Shown here: positions 40,962 to 58,711 of the stretch, piece by piece
Layout of the letters: every line of letters starts with the position of its first letter
How positions within the stretch are numbered: the stretch's first letter is position 1
Source of the DNA: Amoebidium appalachense
Lineage: Eukaryota; Ichthyosporea
Reading direction: 5' to 3'
Assembly: GCA_963693365.1 (NCBI GenBank)
Contig: CAVNZM010000004.1
Coordinates: forward strand, 10,602,001-10,666,000
Length of the DNA: 64,000 nt
Program-made: the position numbers and the translations under genes
The notes under the pieces: model-generated
Seen by the model: the letters and a program-made list of their open reading frames with translations, nothing else
What the model was told of the DNA's origin: nothing
The model's database searches: none

Positions 40962-41737
40962 CGGAGGAAGAGAGGGAGGGGATTGGGGCCCCACATGTCC
41001 TAGAGATCATTGCACTTTATTGGCCGCTCCCTCCGGCCAAAATATGCGGAAACAAAACCTAGACCGGTATAGAGCTTTCCTTGGCGCCGGTGCAACAGGC
41101 ACATACACATTGTCAAATCAATGATTAGAAGGCACACATAATGTGCGTACACATGTACACACACGCACGTGCACATCTCAAGAATGGTGTCGTGACCAGC
41201 ACATGCATACTCCATGGCCCAGGGTTCGGCCACTCAGCCTTCCAGTCTTACAGTAATAGTCACTGTATACTTCTTGATGTATATTTTATACTTCCTTTCG
41301 GAGCCCCGTACGTCACACAGGCTACAATATAATTTAGCATCGCTTTAAAAATTTGTAAACGTTATTCAATGATGTCATATGAATTGGCATGGCAGCAACC
41401 TATACGTGGCTTATATATACGTGCCAACACTACACACAGTGCAAGACAGAAAAAAAAGAAGAAGAGGGGAAAAAAGTCTTGTCGATGAAGCACCACAAGC
41501 AATAATGTACATATCTCTGTATGTCCCGTCGACCAAGTGATGCACACATGTACAGTTCTGTAGTTGGACAGACACGCGTGTGTGATCAACCTATAATCCG
41601 TCCTATTACTCGCGAAAGCTACATCTACACATTAGTACTAGTAGCTCAGAGGTCGTGTAGGGTGTGTATCAAATCGAACTGCAGTGGTCTGGGTTTAACC
41701 TTCAAAAACGATCACCCTACACTTTCAAATCGGAGAA

Positions 41738-41778
<41 letters not shown>

Positions 41779-41899
41779 CCCCCCCCCCCCCCCCCCCTCT
41801 TCCCCTTCCCCTAAACCAACCTTTTTTTCCAACCCCACACTATTCAACACATCCACACCGAGCCACCATACATAATAAGCAACTATATGGCTCGTCCTT
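40342..41899. other. Intergenic region between convergent NDUFB8-like and BLOC1S2-like genes
   Basis: Unique DNA with G-run tracts (40538-40563, 40934-40960) and C-runs (41740-41797). No exon recognised. It should contain the BLOC1S2-like 3' UTR at its right end. Confidence 0.5.
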
Positions 41900-42073
41900 T
41901 CATCGGTACTGCAGGGTACCGAACCTCTCCTCCAGCTGTCTGCTGTATGCATCCAAGTCCCTCACGGTCTCCTCTAGCTGCGCCACCCCAGCCTCTATCT
42001 GGTCGATCTGCAGGATGTACTTCTCGAGACTCGCATACTTGTCAAATAGCACTTGAAGGCTCTGTGTGTGTGT

Positions 42074-42132
<59 letters not shown>

Positions 42133-43350
42133 GGGGGGGAGGTCGTGTGTGTGTGTGTGAGCGTGTGTGTGTGTTTGTGTGCGCGCACACGTGGGTCCGC
42201 ATGTGTGCGTGTGGGTTGGTGAAGGCACGGGGGGGGGGGGGGGGGGGGGGGGGGGAGGGGGGTAGATTTGTTACGCAGTGTGAGGTACGAACTAAAAAGA
42301 ACGATCCACAAGCAAATTCAGATATGAGAAGGTGAAAACAATGTTTCTGTTTCAACGTATTCTATTTCTATATTTTGTTTATTTGTGTTTGTTTTTCCAT
42401 TTGTCTGTGTCTTTATTCGTTTGTATACCTCGGAAGACACGTGCTCGGTGTGCTTGGAGGTGCAACAACACATGGCGTAACAAGCAAGCCTGCACGAGCA
42501 TGATATCATCACACAGTTCACCCCCCCCTCTCCCTCTCTCCCCCCCTACCCCTTCCCACACACACACAAAGACAGACACGGCCACACTGCCCTTCCCTCC
42601 TTTACTAAGCATGTTTTTATCCAGCCACACATCTACACAGTCCCACGTTTTCCTCACCTACACGCATAGTTAACAAGTGGAGTAGTCTAAAACAGGGAAG
42701 CGTGGAGGGTTTGCCATAGTTTGAAGAAAAGCACCGGACGAGTGTCCTTCAGCGGTAAGAAGCAAACGACACAAGTGGAAAAGGGATGGTTGAGTAAGTG
42801 AGCGGGTGGGTAAGTCCACGACGGGAAGGGGTAGGTGCCGGTCATAGTGCGTGTTTCTAAGTGTTTGAGGTGGGGAAAGGAGGAATCGATGTACGACCAG
42901 GAACCACACAGGGAGGGGCGAAGGGGGGCGGGGGAGGGGGGGGGGGGGTGGAGGGGGGAAAGAGGAAGAGGGGGGGGGGGGGAAGGTACTGGTCGCTCGG
43001 GTTGCTAACACAGACATGCAAGCATGCATCGTTGGCTAGGAAAGGGGAGGGAGAGGGGGGGGGGGGGGGGGAGGGGGGGATTTATTAAACGAGAGGTCAA
43101 TATAGCAAGCCAACACCCAGGACCAAAAAGAGCATAGGAAGGAGTGTGTGGCAGCGAGGGTAACAGGGGGTTAGGGAAAACGACCGAACACAGACAAAGC
43201 TGTTAGTGTGTGAGCATGTGCGATTTCAGGCGGCTAAGGCGATGAAATATGTTCAAACGTGAAGGCTGCCAACAGTGTTCTTCTGTGCACAACGTATGTC
43301 CAAAAAAACAGGCATACACGTACTCGTGAAGTCCCACATGTGTCTTGCTT

Positions 43351-43386
<36 letters not shown>

Positions 43387-44185
43387 CTCCCCCCCTCCCC
43401 CCCTCTCTCCCCCGAGGGAAAAAAAAACCAAAAAAAAAAAAAACCCCTTCCCCACTCCGCTCCCCTGCTAACTGAAATGTATCCCTACTCAAATGTATGC
43501 ATGAAATCACACAGGCGTGTATACACATGAGCGCAATCACACACAAGCACATACAAGAACACGCACACACCCCCACCCACGCACCCACCCACCCACCAAC
43601 ACACCCACACAAAAAAAACACACAAAAAAACACACACACAACACGTTGTCGTGTCTGTTCAGTGCCAATATGGCCTGTATACTCAGCAACCACACACATG
43701 CCGCTACACACAGTTTGCAACCGGACACAAGCGCATACGTGAATGCTTCCTCCAAGCTCTCCCCACACCCCCACAAAGACACAACCACAAATGCATGCAG
43801 GCACCTGGCAAAAAACCACGACACACTCTCACACACGCACGGACACCGATGCACAGACAAGCACACGCACGGACGGACCAACACACACCCAGGCACGCAC
43901 GCACACACTCACGAAGGCACGCACGCCGCACGTACACACACACACAGGACGCGTAAGCAAACATGCAAACATGCACACCTCATTCATTGTTGCCGTTTGC
44001 GTTGTCAGCTCCCCATATCTCTGTGCCGTTAGCCTATTTAGTGTCTCCAGCAGCTTATAATCTTCACATGTCGTCTCGAGCTCTGCCCTCACATATGCAG
44101 CCACCTTGTCAAACATTTCTTGTGTTAGAACAGCAAGGCGAGCATTATGCTCAGAGTGGTCAGTGTGAGGGGCTAGGCCGGACAT
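41900..44185 (-). CDS. BLOC1S2: BLOC-1 complex subunit 2-like protein, 2 exons
   Basis: Exons 44185-43979 and 42061-41900; phase 0 junction, 369 nt, 122 aa (human about 142). Seen: EMFDKVAAYVRAEL, then CEDYKLLETLNRLTAQRY, the characteristic block of this family (human has the equivalent EDYKLLENMNKLT), then a C-terminal coiled coil (FDKYASLEKYILQIDQIEAG, LEETVRDLDAYSRQLEERF). The family is a shared subunit of BLOC-1 and BORC, coiled-coil complexes that act on endosome sorting and lysosome positioning. The exon 2 acceptor sits directly on a (CA)n tract of the coding strand (42062-42087), preceded in the intron by a long C tract. The intron is 1.9 kb and full of G/C and CA/TG tracts. The 5' exon contains the ATG in a frame with no upstream Met. 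Confidence 0.9.
42062..42131 (+). repeat. (TG)n plus poly-G tract next to BLOC1S2-like exon 2
   Basis: 26 bp of TG followed by about 44 G; on the coding minus strand this is poly-C then (CA)n reaching the acceptor AG. Confidence 0.95.
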
Positions 44186-45458
44186 TTCTCGGTATTATCA
44201 AGAGGAAAGCAAGTAACAAAAGGTTGACTTCACCGTATAACTCGTTGCTCGTTTTGTTTTGTTTTTTGTCAAGCCGAGTAGAAGTTGTGTCCGAGGTCGT
44301 TATTGAAGGAACAGCAATGTGATTCGACCAAAGCGCATCGAGGTGCACATTTATCGAATCAGAAAGAGCCAAATTCTTCAAGCTTACGTAAGTCCAAAGA
44401 GGAACCGGGGAGCAAAAAGTGATTGCACCTCAGGATGTTCTCAGTTTCCTTGTTACTGTGTGAGGCGTTTTTCCTTATCGGAGTGCGTTACATGAGCCTA
44501 GCTTTACGCAGGAGTGTAGGCACCGTGAAGATAATGGCTTTCTCGAACGTGACAGTTGTCCTGGCAGCATTGTTTGTGTGTGCGCGTGTATGTGAGTGCA
44601 TTTGTGTGTACGTGTTTATCTGTTTGCGTGTCGTTCTACCTTTTATTCCTGGTTTGAGCTGGGTTATGCTGACAAAACTACCACGGATTTGAGGACACTA
44701 GTACACTGAGTCCAACGATAATTACGGCGAAAGCCAGACGTCCAGCACCAAAACAGGGTTTGTCTGCTCTGCTTGATGCTTTCCTTGACACGTGTTCGTC
44801 TTTGGTGCTCCTTCGTCGGTTTTCTTTCTTTTTCTTGTTGTTGTCCGATAATTGCTGCCCTGGGACAAAACCTGTGAAGACGTTTATTAAGTTTAAGCCT
44901 AACAGGGCCGGCCTGGGGCGATCAACTCGCTTGATTGCCTCGGGCTGCCTTGTGTGCTGAAACAGGCGAAAGTCTGAGGTTTTGTCCAAAAGAGAACAGT
45001 GGAATATGCTTGCTCTGCTGCTCGTCTGTCACCATTTGGAAAGCAAATTTTTTAAACGGAGTTACTATTTTCTGTGCTCCTTCTCGCTACCCCCCCCCCC
45101 CCCTCTCTCTGCCTCTCTCCATCCCTCTCCCCGCTCCCCCCCCCCCCCCTCCCCCCTTCTTGCCCCTTTACCTTCTTGTCTTGTCAACGCCCTCCCCCCC
45201 AGGGCTGCCTCAACCCTAGGGGTGCTTCTCTCTGTTTCTCAGATGAGAAAAGCTACGGGCTGTGAATGTCGTTAAAATAAAGTATGACGGTCGACGTCTG
45301 TTTTGTGGGTTAGCTTGTATGTTTCCTTCATACTTGTGAAGGAGTTTGCAGATTTCCATCGTGCTGCCAAAGAGCTCCGTGGCCAGAACAGAGTCTTCAT
45401 AAACGAACTCGGAAAGTGTGCCACCAAAAGGCTCTAAAAGACAAACGAATAAAAAAGA
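44186..45458. other. Region between BLOC1S2-like gene and tRNA, uncertain coding content
   Basis: Two candidates, neither recognised. The minus frame 44989-44678 (103 aa) starts with ATG and is rich in Lys/Arg/Ser, ending in a hydrophobic helix (RLAFAVIIVGLSVLVSS), like a tail-anchored protein; the plus strand is also open through this segment. Around 45216-45435 on the minus strand a pyrimidine-rich acceptor (TTTGTCTTTTAG) precedes an open stretch in several frames. I could not build a coherent gene from either. Confidence 0.25.
45451..45456 (-). terminator. RNA polymerase III terminator of the tRNA
   Basis: Six T on the minus strand, two bases after the tRNA 3' end. Confidence 0.9.
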
Positions 45459-45530
45459 TAGCAGAGACAGGTTTCGATCCTGCGACCTCTGGGTTATGGG
45501 CCCAGCACGCTTCCACTGCGCCACTCTGCT
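45459..45530 (-). tRNA. Initiator tRNA-Met (CAU)
   Basis: 72 nt without CCA. Acceptor stem AGCAGAG/CTCTGCT with the A1:U72 pair, anticodon stem ending in three G:C pairs (CTGGG-CCCATAA-CCCAG; anticodon at 45498-45496), T-loop ATCGAAA with A54 instead of T54, and discriminator A73. These are the hallmarks of the eukaryotic initiator rather than elongator tRNA-Met. No intron. The internal A box (TGGCGCAGTGG) and B box (GGATCGAAACC) are intact. Confidence 0.98.
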
Positions 45531-46043
45531 TCCGATGGTACATTCCAATGCGAAAACAAGAAGAAAGCTAAATCATTGTACCCGGAACCTCGGGAATACA
45601 TTTGGCTTGGAAACTTCTCAGGGCCGGTCACTCAAATGACTTTAGTTAGTGTACACATACTTTTGCTACTTTTGACATAAGCGAACTTGCAACCCTCCCA
45701 ACCAGGCTCTCTCTACAGGCTCCAGGAGCCCCTTGTAAAAAGGTACAGGCACGGTGCGGTGCGCATGCCCCTGGAAGCTGTCTCTGACTAAGGTTGGGCA
45801 TCCGTGGGCGGGGAGGGCATGTGTTGTGTGTGTGCACGCTGTGATTCAAATGTGCTATAATGCTATATACATACGTGCAAATGTCTGCGCGCGTGTGTGG
45901 TGGTGGCGGAGGGGAGAGTTAGAAGTTGTATACCGACGATGTGACGTCAATGGATTTTAAAAGCCCTGTAGGCCTTATACAGAACAACTCCCAACAAGCA
46001 CCTGCATGTGTTTGCAGGGAAGGTATGTGTTTATGTGTGTGCT

Positions 46044-46178
<135 letters not shown>

Positions 46179-46838
46179 ACGGGGGGGGGTGGGGGAGGGG
46201 AGGGGGAGAGAGGGGAGGGGCAAGGGCAGGAGGAATGTGGGGAGGGGAGAGAGGATGGAGAAGAGAAGGTGCTGGTTCGGCATAATAGAAGCAGAAGCAA
46301 AGAACGGCCTGGCTTGATGATCTTGTGGGTGGAACGGATGGTATAAAGTGAATCACGTGACGAAAAGGCAGAGCGGCGTACTAGTTTAGGCAGAAGGAAG
46401 GGACGGAGAGGTGATTCAATGGGGAGGAAGGACAACAGAAGGAATGCGATAAAGCGGACGGCAAGGGGAAGCTGGGGACGTAGAGGTGGAAGGGTAGAAG
46501 GTTAAGTTAGGGTGTGTGTGTGTGTGTGTTGGGGGGGGGGGGGGGGAAGAGAAAGGGGGGACGGGGTGAGGAAGGGGGAGAGGGGGTAAGGGGGCTGGGG
46601 GCAAGCGAGGAGGAGTAGGTGGACAACCGGTAAAAACAACGAAGGTGAAGATTTCGTCCCCAACCAGCCCCTCCCCCTCCCACCCCATATATCCCCCTTC
46701 ACGTACACGGCAACACAAACACACCTGTAGGCGACAGACCATGACTCTACCTGTGTACCTGACCCCCCCCCCCCCCCCCCCTCCCCCTCACTTCAATACA
46801 CACACACATACAATCAAACACAAAACACGCATACACAC

Positions 46839-46840
46839 AG

Positions 46841-46932
<92 letters not shown>
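46839..46932 (+). repeat. (CA)n microsatellite, about 94 bp
   Basis: Pure CA dinucleotide, followed by interrupted CA and CCCA repeats up to the methyltransferase start codon. Confidence 0.97.
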
Positions 46933-46934
<2 letters not shown>

Positions 46935-47111
46935 ACACACACACAAACACACGCACACACACACACACCAACCCACCCACGCACCCACACACCCACCCAT
47001 ACGCGCCACCCACCCACCCACCCACACACATACACACGCACACACACGCACACACATCCACCCACGAACCCACCCACCCACCCACCCACTCACACACACC
47101 CACACACACAG

Positions 47112-48941
<1,830 letters not shown>

Positions 48942-49525
48942 ATCAACTTGATCATTTGCGACTGGTATTCAATACTGAAGGTGGGTTGCAAGGTGAGGCC
49001 TCTGTGCCATTAGAGAAACAAACAAACAAAAAAAAACTTCTAGCAGGGTGGATTTCTAATAAATGGCGCGTCTGTAAAACGAATCCCTCCCCCCCCTCCC
49101 CCCCCCCCCCCCTAACCCCGCCAATACATGTACACGCACACACACATACGCCACACCCAACCCCAAGCTACCACTTCTGCATCGTTTCATACAAAACACA
49201 GGCAAACAGGCACACACACAACCGAACGGTAAATGAGCGCCCCGATGGTGTGCGTGTTGAACCTTCGAGACACAAATAAAAAGAACTGCACAGATTCAGT
49301 TCATCTACAGAGACGACGTGCACAGACCACACAGTCCCAATGGATTACGCAATTGTGTGCACATGTGGCTGCGCATGCCCCCCCCCCCCTTAACCCCGGG
49401 CACACCCCCTCCCGGCCGCAACAGTGAGGTGTGCGCGTCATGTGTTCATGACGCACCTCCCTCTCCCTCCCTCTCTCTTATTCTCTCTCTCTCTCTCGCT
49501 GTGTGTGTGTTTGGTTTGTGTGCAT

Positions 49526-49556
<31 letters not shown>

Positions 49557-50258
49557 GGGGGGGGGAAGAGGGGTGGTTGACGGGGGTATCATGCATAGAT
49601 AAGACAGGGCCGTGTCCTGTAGATAATTTTATTGCATTCATTCCGCTGATGTCAGCCAGTCGCCCCCGATTGCGCTGTGGCTGTATACATGCCCACATGA
49701 TACTATCATGTGCACATCCCCCCCCCCCCCCCCCCCAAAAAAAAATAAAAACAAAAAAAATAAATAAAAAATAAAAATAATAATAATAAATAAAAAATAA
49801 AAATAACAATAAAATGAATAAATAAAAAGCACACCCCCACGCACACTCACACAATCCTTCGTGCACCAGCCTACACGCCCACCCACACCCATCCCCTAGC
49901 TCTCCTACAGAGCTAAATCAGATCACAAGAATCACCATGGCAAAAAAAACTAAACAAAAAAAAGAACAAAAAACGGTAATATAATGAAGTCAAATCTCTA
50001 ACAAAAAAGTGAAGTGCTCGGTAGTTCCTGCATGCACATACTGCTCCACTCTTGCAAGACGCTACATATCTGTGCACACCACCGACAAAGATAATCAATG
50101 AAATCTGAATAAACGAGATGCCTTAAAGAAGCAAATACGCCGGCTAGGGGCTATCTGCCATTTAACCATTTATGGTGTTAGGATTACCATATATGGAATG
50201 TGACACTAGAACATGGAGTAGGTGGATGACTCCCCAAAGTTGATGCGTAGAAGCAGCG

Positions 50259-50335
<77 letters not shown>

Positions 50336-50395
50336 TGTGCGCGCGCGTGTGTGCGTTCAAAACTCATACGTGTGCGTGCGCGTGCATGTTTTTTT

Positions 50396-50452
<57 letters not shown>

Positions 50453-50503
50453 GGGGGGGAGGATGAGCGGGTGTGCACATGCGCGCATGTGTGCACAATA
50501 CAA
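48942..50503. other. Intergenic region between convergent methyltransferase and TMEM50-like genes
   Basis: Holds the methyltransferase 3' flank, G-run 49541-49565, C-run then A/T-rich AATAAA-like repeats (49719-49826), (TG)n at 50262-50332 and poly-T plus poly-G at 50391-50459. No gene seen. Confidence 0.5.
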
Positions 50504-54796
<4,293 letters not shown>

Positions 54797-56618
54797 TCTG
54801 CAACAGCAGGCACGACAGTCAGTTTGCTGACCATTTGGCCTGAAATGCACATAGCATCGTAACCCAACCAGAATCAAGGGAGTACAGCCAATGCCCCCGA
54901 GCATTCGCCCAGTGCCTATATGCTTTCATGCAACTAACCCTGTTGTTTTGAGTTCTTTGCTCCCTTTCATTGACTCTAGTAGACAGAAAAACAGAAGAAA
55001 CAGAGCAAACCACGAGCTATCCAGAACACTTAAGGGGGCTAACAAGTTACACCCCCCTTTCTCCTCTTCCCCTCTCCCCAACCCTCGCCCCCGCCCCCCT
55101 CCCTTCCCACCATCGATCCTTCGTTCCCCCCTAGTCTCCTCCATAACTCTTTTTTCGAAATTCCCTCCCTCCACAACAAACACACATGTACACGTAAGAG
55201 GCACACACAGATCTCCAAAAAGATGCTTCCAAGTCAAGGTTATATGGCATCTACAGCTGTAGTCACCCTGTGAACGCGCAAACACACGGCGCTCGGTATA
55301 TGACATACCTTGAGTGAATTAATGTCTATGTTCTATGCGCTTGCTAGCTCAAAAGGGTGGATCTTAGCTGATGTTACCCTCATATACCACAAACCAAACG
55401 CTTTTGTTCTTTTTGTTTTTTTTAAGGCTTCCCTTTCGTTCGAAACTCGCACTGCACGTACGGCAGATGCAGCTGATGTCGGGAGATAAGACATTGTGAG
55501 CACCAATCAAATAACTGAAAACAGTTTTGTTGCACGAATCAAAATTATTAAAGGTTAGTCATATATGGGTGTTGAGTCAGGGCTGGAAATTTTCGAACAC
55601 ACACCCATGTCTGTGGGTTTGCATGTACATGTGCATTGTGCACTCGGCACCCGTGTATCCTATTGCTTCCCACCATGTGCTCACATAGCTGCACACAACA
55701 CATTATGTATAAGCGTGTTTATTGTCTGTTGGTATCAATAACTACTGTACAACCAGAGCTCACAATATTCTCTGCTCTACTGTACATACACATCGCTGGC
55801 CAGTAGCTTTATTATATGACGCACGTCACGATCCCACTAACACAAAATGCCCGGCGGCCGCCAGATTATTGAGCCCCTTGGAATTAGGGGTTTGACTTAA
55901 ACTTTGAAAATAATTTTTTTTATAATGACTTTATTGATATGCTCATGAAAGAGAAACAAGCCGGAGATATCACAGATATCTCTTGAAAATAAGCAAATTC
56001 GATAGCCCGACAGTGTTCTCCAAACAAGGCTAGAAATTACATTTTAGGATTACTGTATTTTGGCACCTGGCGAGTCGCCGCCTATTTTTGTCCGGAGATA
56101 TTTTGGTCCTTAGCCTCCAGTCAATGTGGTCTGGTCAACATCGATGCATGTGACTAGTTGGAGCAAACTAGTTTCACGCATACACGTACACTTACGGTTT
56201 TGCCCGCTGGTGTCCTTTGTCACTTGTCGCTTTATTTTTATTTCGTAGCTTTGGCTTTTTCAGTTCTATTGGTGGTTATGTAGCCTGTGGCTGCACGTTG
56301 CCTTCATCAACGGATCAATAAACCCGATCGAGTCAAATGAAAAATATTTACTTCCTTTTTACTACCCTAGATCTATCCGATATATGTATACCTATTTAGA
56401 TATATGTTGTTGCTTTCGATTTGCTTATTGGCTCGGCTCAGCCAAGTGCCCCCCGGGCACGATCATCAGAAACGTACACATACCATGCATGGCATGCACT
56501 GCCTCTCTACGGACAAAATCCAAATAAACACACCGCACGAAGGAAACCCCTCTACCCTATCCTCCCCCTCCACTACCCTCAATGCGTGGGCGTGTGTTTG
56601 TGTACGTGTGTGTGTGTT

Positions 56619-56679
<61 letters not shown>

Positions 56680-56796
56680 ATGTATGTGTGCATGTGTGGG
56701 TGTGTGTCTGTGTGTGTGTGTGTGTGTGCCGTAGCCGATCATCAAGAGACTAGCTAAAGACGGGGAAATGCAACACAGCTCGGGCGGGTGGGTGGG
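54797..56796. other. Intergenic region left of the DIRS-like element, no gene seen
   Basis: About 1.5 kb with few repeats (55200-56580) and a TG tract at 56598-56730. It should hold the TMEM50-like promoter next to 54797. No exon recognised. Confidence 0.5.
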
Positions 56797-56964
56797 GCTA
56801 AGTAGGGGCCGACGGGGAAACAAAGCTAAGACGAGTAGAACGATTCGCCGCCTATATACCATAGTCGGCTCCCTAGTGGCCACTGATTGTTGGAACACTA
56901 TACCAACCAATCAGGTGGCCTAAATACATCTCTAAATAGAGCTTGATTCATCAAGCGAAGCATT
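56797..56964 (-). repeat. Left terminal direct repeat of the DIRS-like element
   Basis: Starts GCTAAGTAGGGGCCGACGGG and contains the palindrome GCTTGATTCATCAAGC at 56941-56956. About 96% identical to the copy at 60623-60790. Confidence 0.95.
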
Positions 56965-57063
56965 TAGATATGTTGTTGCTATCTGCGACCACATTCTTAT
57001 TTTACAGAAATAATACACAAAGCTGGATGGCAGGTGCGGCGCGGCGAGTGATTTTCATCCAAA

Positions 57064-57371
57064 TCATGAAGGGGGGCGGGTGCTGCTGTCCAATAGGAAG
57101 GCACGCATTCGCCAAGACCGGACACCGACCGGAAACACCACTTCTTCGGGGGCTAGGTCCGTGTGGGCCTGTGCCATCCCTTGCACCACCGGCCACCATA
57201 AGGCGGTGTCCCACACCGGGACCACTAATATTCCCTGCGCACATTCCCGCTGAATCTTCGCCACTGTCCGCTTGATTAACGGAAACGGTGGCGCCCACCA
57301 GCTGGGGGCCTGCCATGCGGCGGCAAGCCCATCCTGCCCACCGCTCACGGGGACCACCGCGGTCCATGTGT
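57064..57371 (-). pseudogene. C-terminal pol fragment of the DIRS-like element
   Basis: The minus frame from the target duplication down to the stop at about 57064 carries WAPPFPLIKRTVAKIQRE and VVPVWDTALWWPVV, the conserved block that follows RNase H in DIRS-like pol proteins. Its frame is the direct continuation of the ORF ending at 58726, shown by the shared 15-bp sequence at both junctions. Confidence 0.8.
57357..57371. repeat. Target-site duplication, left copy
   Basis: CCGCGGTCCATGTGT, identical to 58712-58726. Confidence 0.9.
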
Positions 57372-58711
57372 TTTTTTATTTTTTATTTTATCCCGTTTCA
57401 CTCCCGGAGGCACTGCCTAAGGGGAGCTAACGTCTTCCACAGTAGACACACGAATGTGCTCTCTACATAGTGCAACTATAAGTCAGGATACATAATCCCG
57501 ACTGTCACTACATATTCTGGCAATTCTTAGCCCACGGGGTTGCCGCAGTCACGCTAGTGGGGATTGAGCAAACTCACTTCAACCAACACCTAGCCAGGAG
57601 TGACCCGGGGGAAAATAAAAGGGTATAAGCAAGAAAAAATGTTCGGAAAGTTAGAAACAATACAATAAGACGAAGCAGTGTGTTCGTGCTGCTCTGCATG
57701 GTGGAAAAGAAAGAAAGAAGAGCAGTGTGTTGGTGCTGCTCGGCATGGTAGAAGACTAGAGCAGGGTGTTGGTGCTGCTCGGCATGGTAGAAGACACTAG
57801 AGCAGGGTGTTGGTGCTGCTCGGCATGGTAGAAGACAATAGAGCAGGGTGTTGGTGCTGCTCGGCATGGTAGAAGACACTAGAGCAGGGTGTTGGTGCTG
57901 CTCGGCATGGTAGAAGACACTAGAGCAGGGTGTTGGTGCTGCTCGGCATGGTAGAAGACACTAGAGCAGGGTGTTGGTGCTGCTCGGCATGGTAGAGCAG
58001 GGTGATGGTGCTGCTCGGCATGGTAGAAGACACTAGAGCAGGGTGTTGGTGTTGCTCGGCATGGTAGAAGACACTAGAGCAGGGTGATGGTGCTGCTCGG
58101 CATGGTAGAAGACACTAGAGCAGGGTGATGGTGCTGCTCGGCATGGTAGAAGACACTAGAGCAGGGTGTTGGTGCTGCTCGGCATGGTAGAGGACACTAG
58201 AGCAGGGTGTTGGTGCTGCTCGTCATGGTGGAAGAAGACAGCATGAAGTTCGTGCGGCCTATTGGTATTCTTATGTTTTTCTAGAGTTTTTGACGCTTTA
58301 GTAAATTTCGTTTTTCCTGACAAAGTGCCCATGTCGCAAAACTAATAACTCGTGTTGTACTAGTCCTACGGCAACGGCTCAAACACGGCCATGTTGCCAG
58401 CGTTTGGCTCTATGCAATGGTGTGCATGCCGCCCCTTGTGCGTAAATGTGGTGGAGTGTGGATGCAGCGGCGCACGGCCGTTTACGAAACACGTGTCGTG
58501 TTTTGTGCCTGGTCGCGATGGCCCTGTGCGTGTTAAAATTTAAGAGAATAGGAATGTGCAAAATACGCATCTTGATTGGTTGCATTTTATCTGATGAGCC
58601 CGGAGTGGCGATCTTATTGGATAGTTAACTGCTATTTTTAAGGAATCATACTGCTTGTTCACCGATCACATATGGTTTTGATGTGATCGGGAGCCCGACA
58701 TGGCGCGACTG
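57372..58711 (-). mobile_element. Retroposon inserted in the DIRS-like element, 15-bp target duplication
   Basis: CCGCGGTCCATGTGT occurs at 57357-57371 and at 58712-58726. The DNA between is 1340 bp, has no coding continuity with the host element, and on the minus strand ends in an A-rich tail (complement of 57371-57392). A target duplication of this length with an A tail is the signature of target-primed reverse transcription (LINE machinery). No protein domain is visible, so it is a SINE-like, 5'-truncated or processed sequence of unknown origin. It contains the 41-bp minisatellite. Confidence 0.85.
57677..58236. repeat. 41-bp minisatellite, about 14 units
   Basis: Units start GCAGGGTGTTGGTGCTGCTC and end GAAGACACTAGA. 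Starts lie at 57677, 57722, 57761, 57802, 57843, 57884, 57925, 57966, 57997, 58038, 58079, 58120, 58161 and 58202. The spacing is 41 bp except for one 45-, one 39- and one 31-bp unit. Central units are nearly identical and the edge units diverge, as expected of unequal exchange. It is not a CRISPR array: there are no unique spacers. Confidence 0.95.

Noticed and set aside
45216-45435. Minus-strand exon encoding EPFGGTLSEFVYEDSVLATE or an alternative frame
   Set aside because: A good acceptor-like site, but several frames are open, no partner exon was found, and the T-rich stretch partly belongs to the tRNA terminator.
57677-58236. Possible CRISPR array
   Set aside because: Units are contiguous 41-bp repeats without unique spacers, in a eukaryotic transposon; it is a minisatellite.
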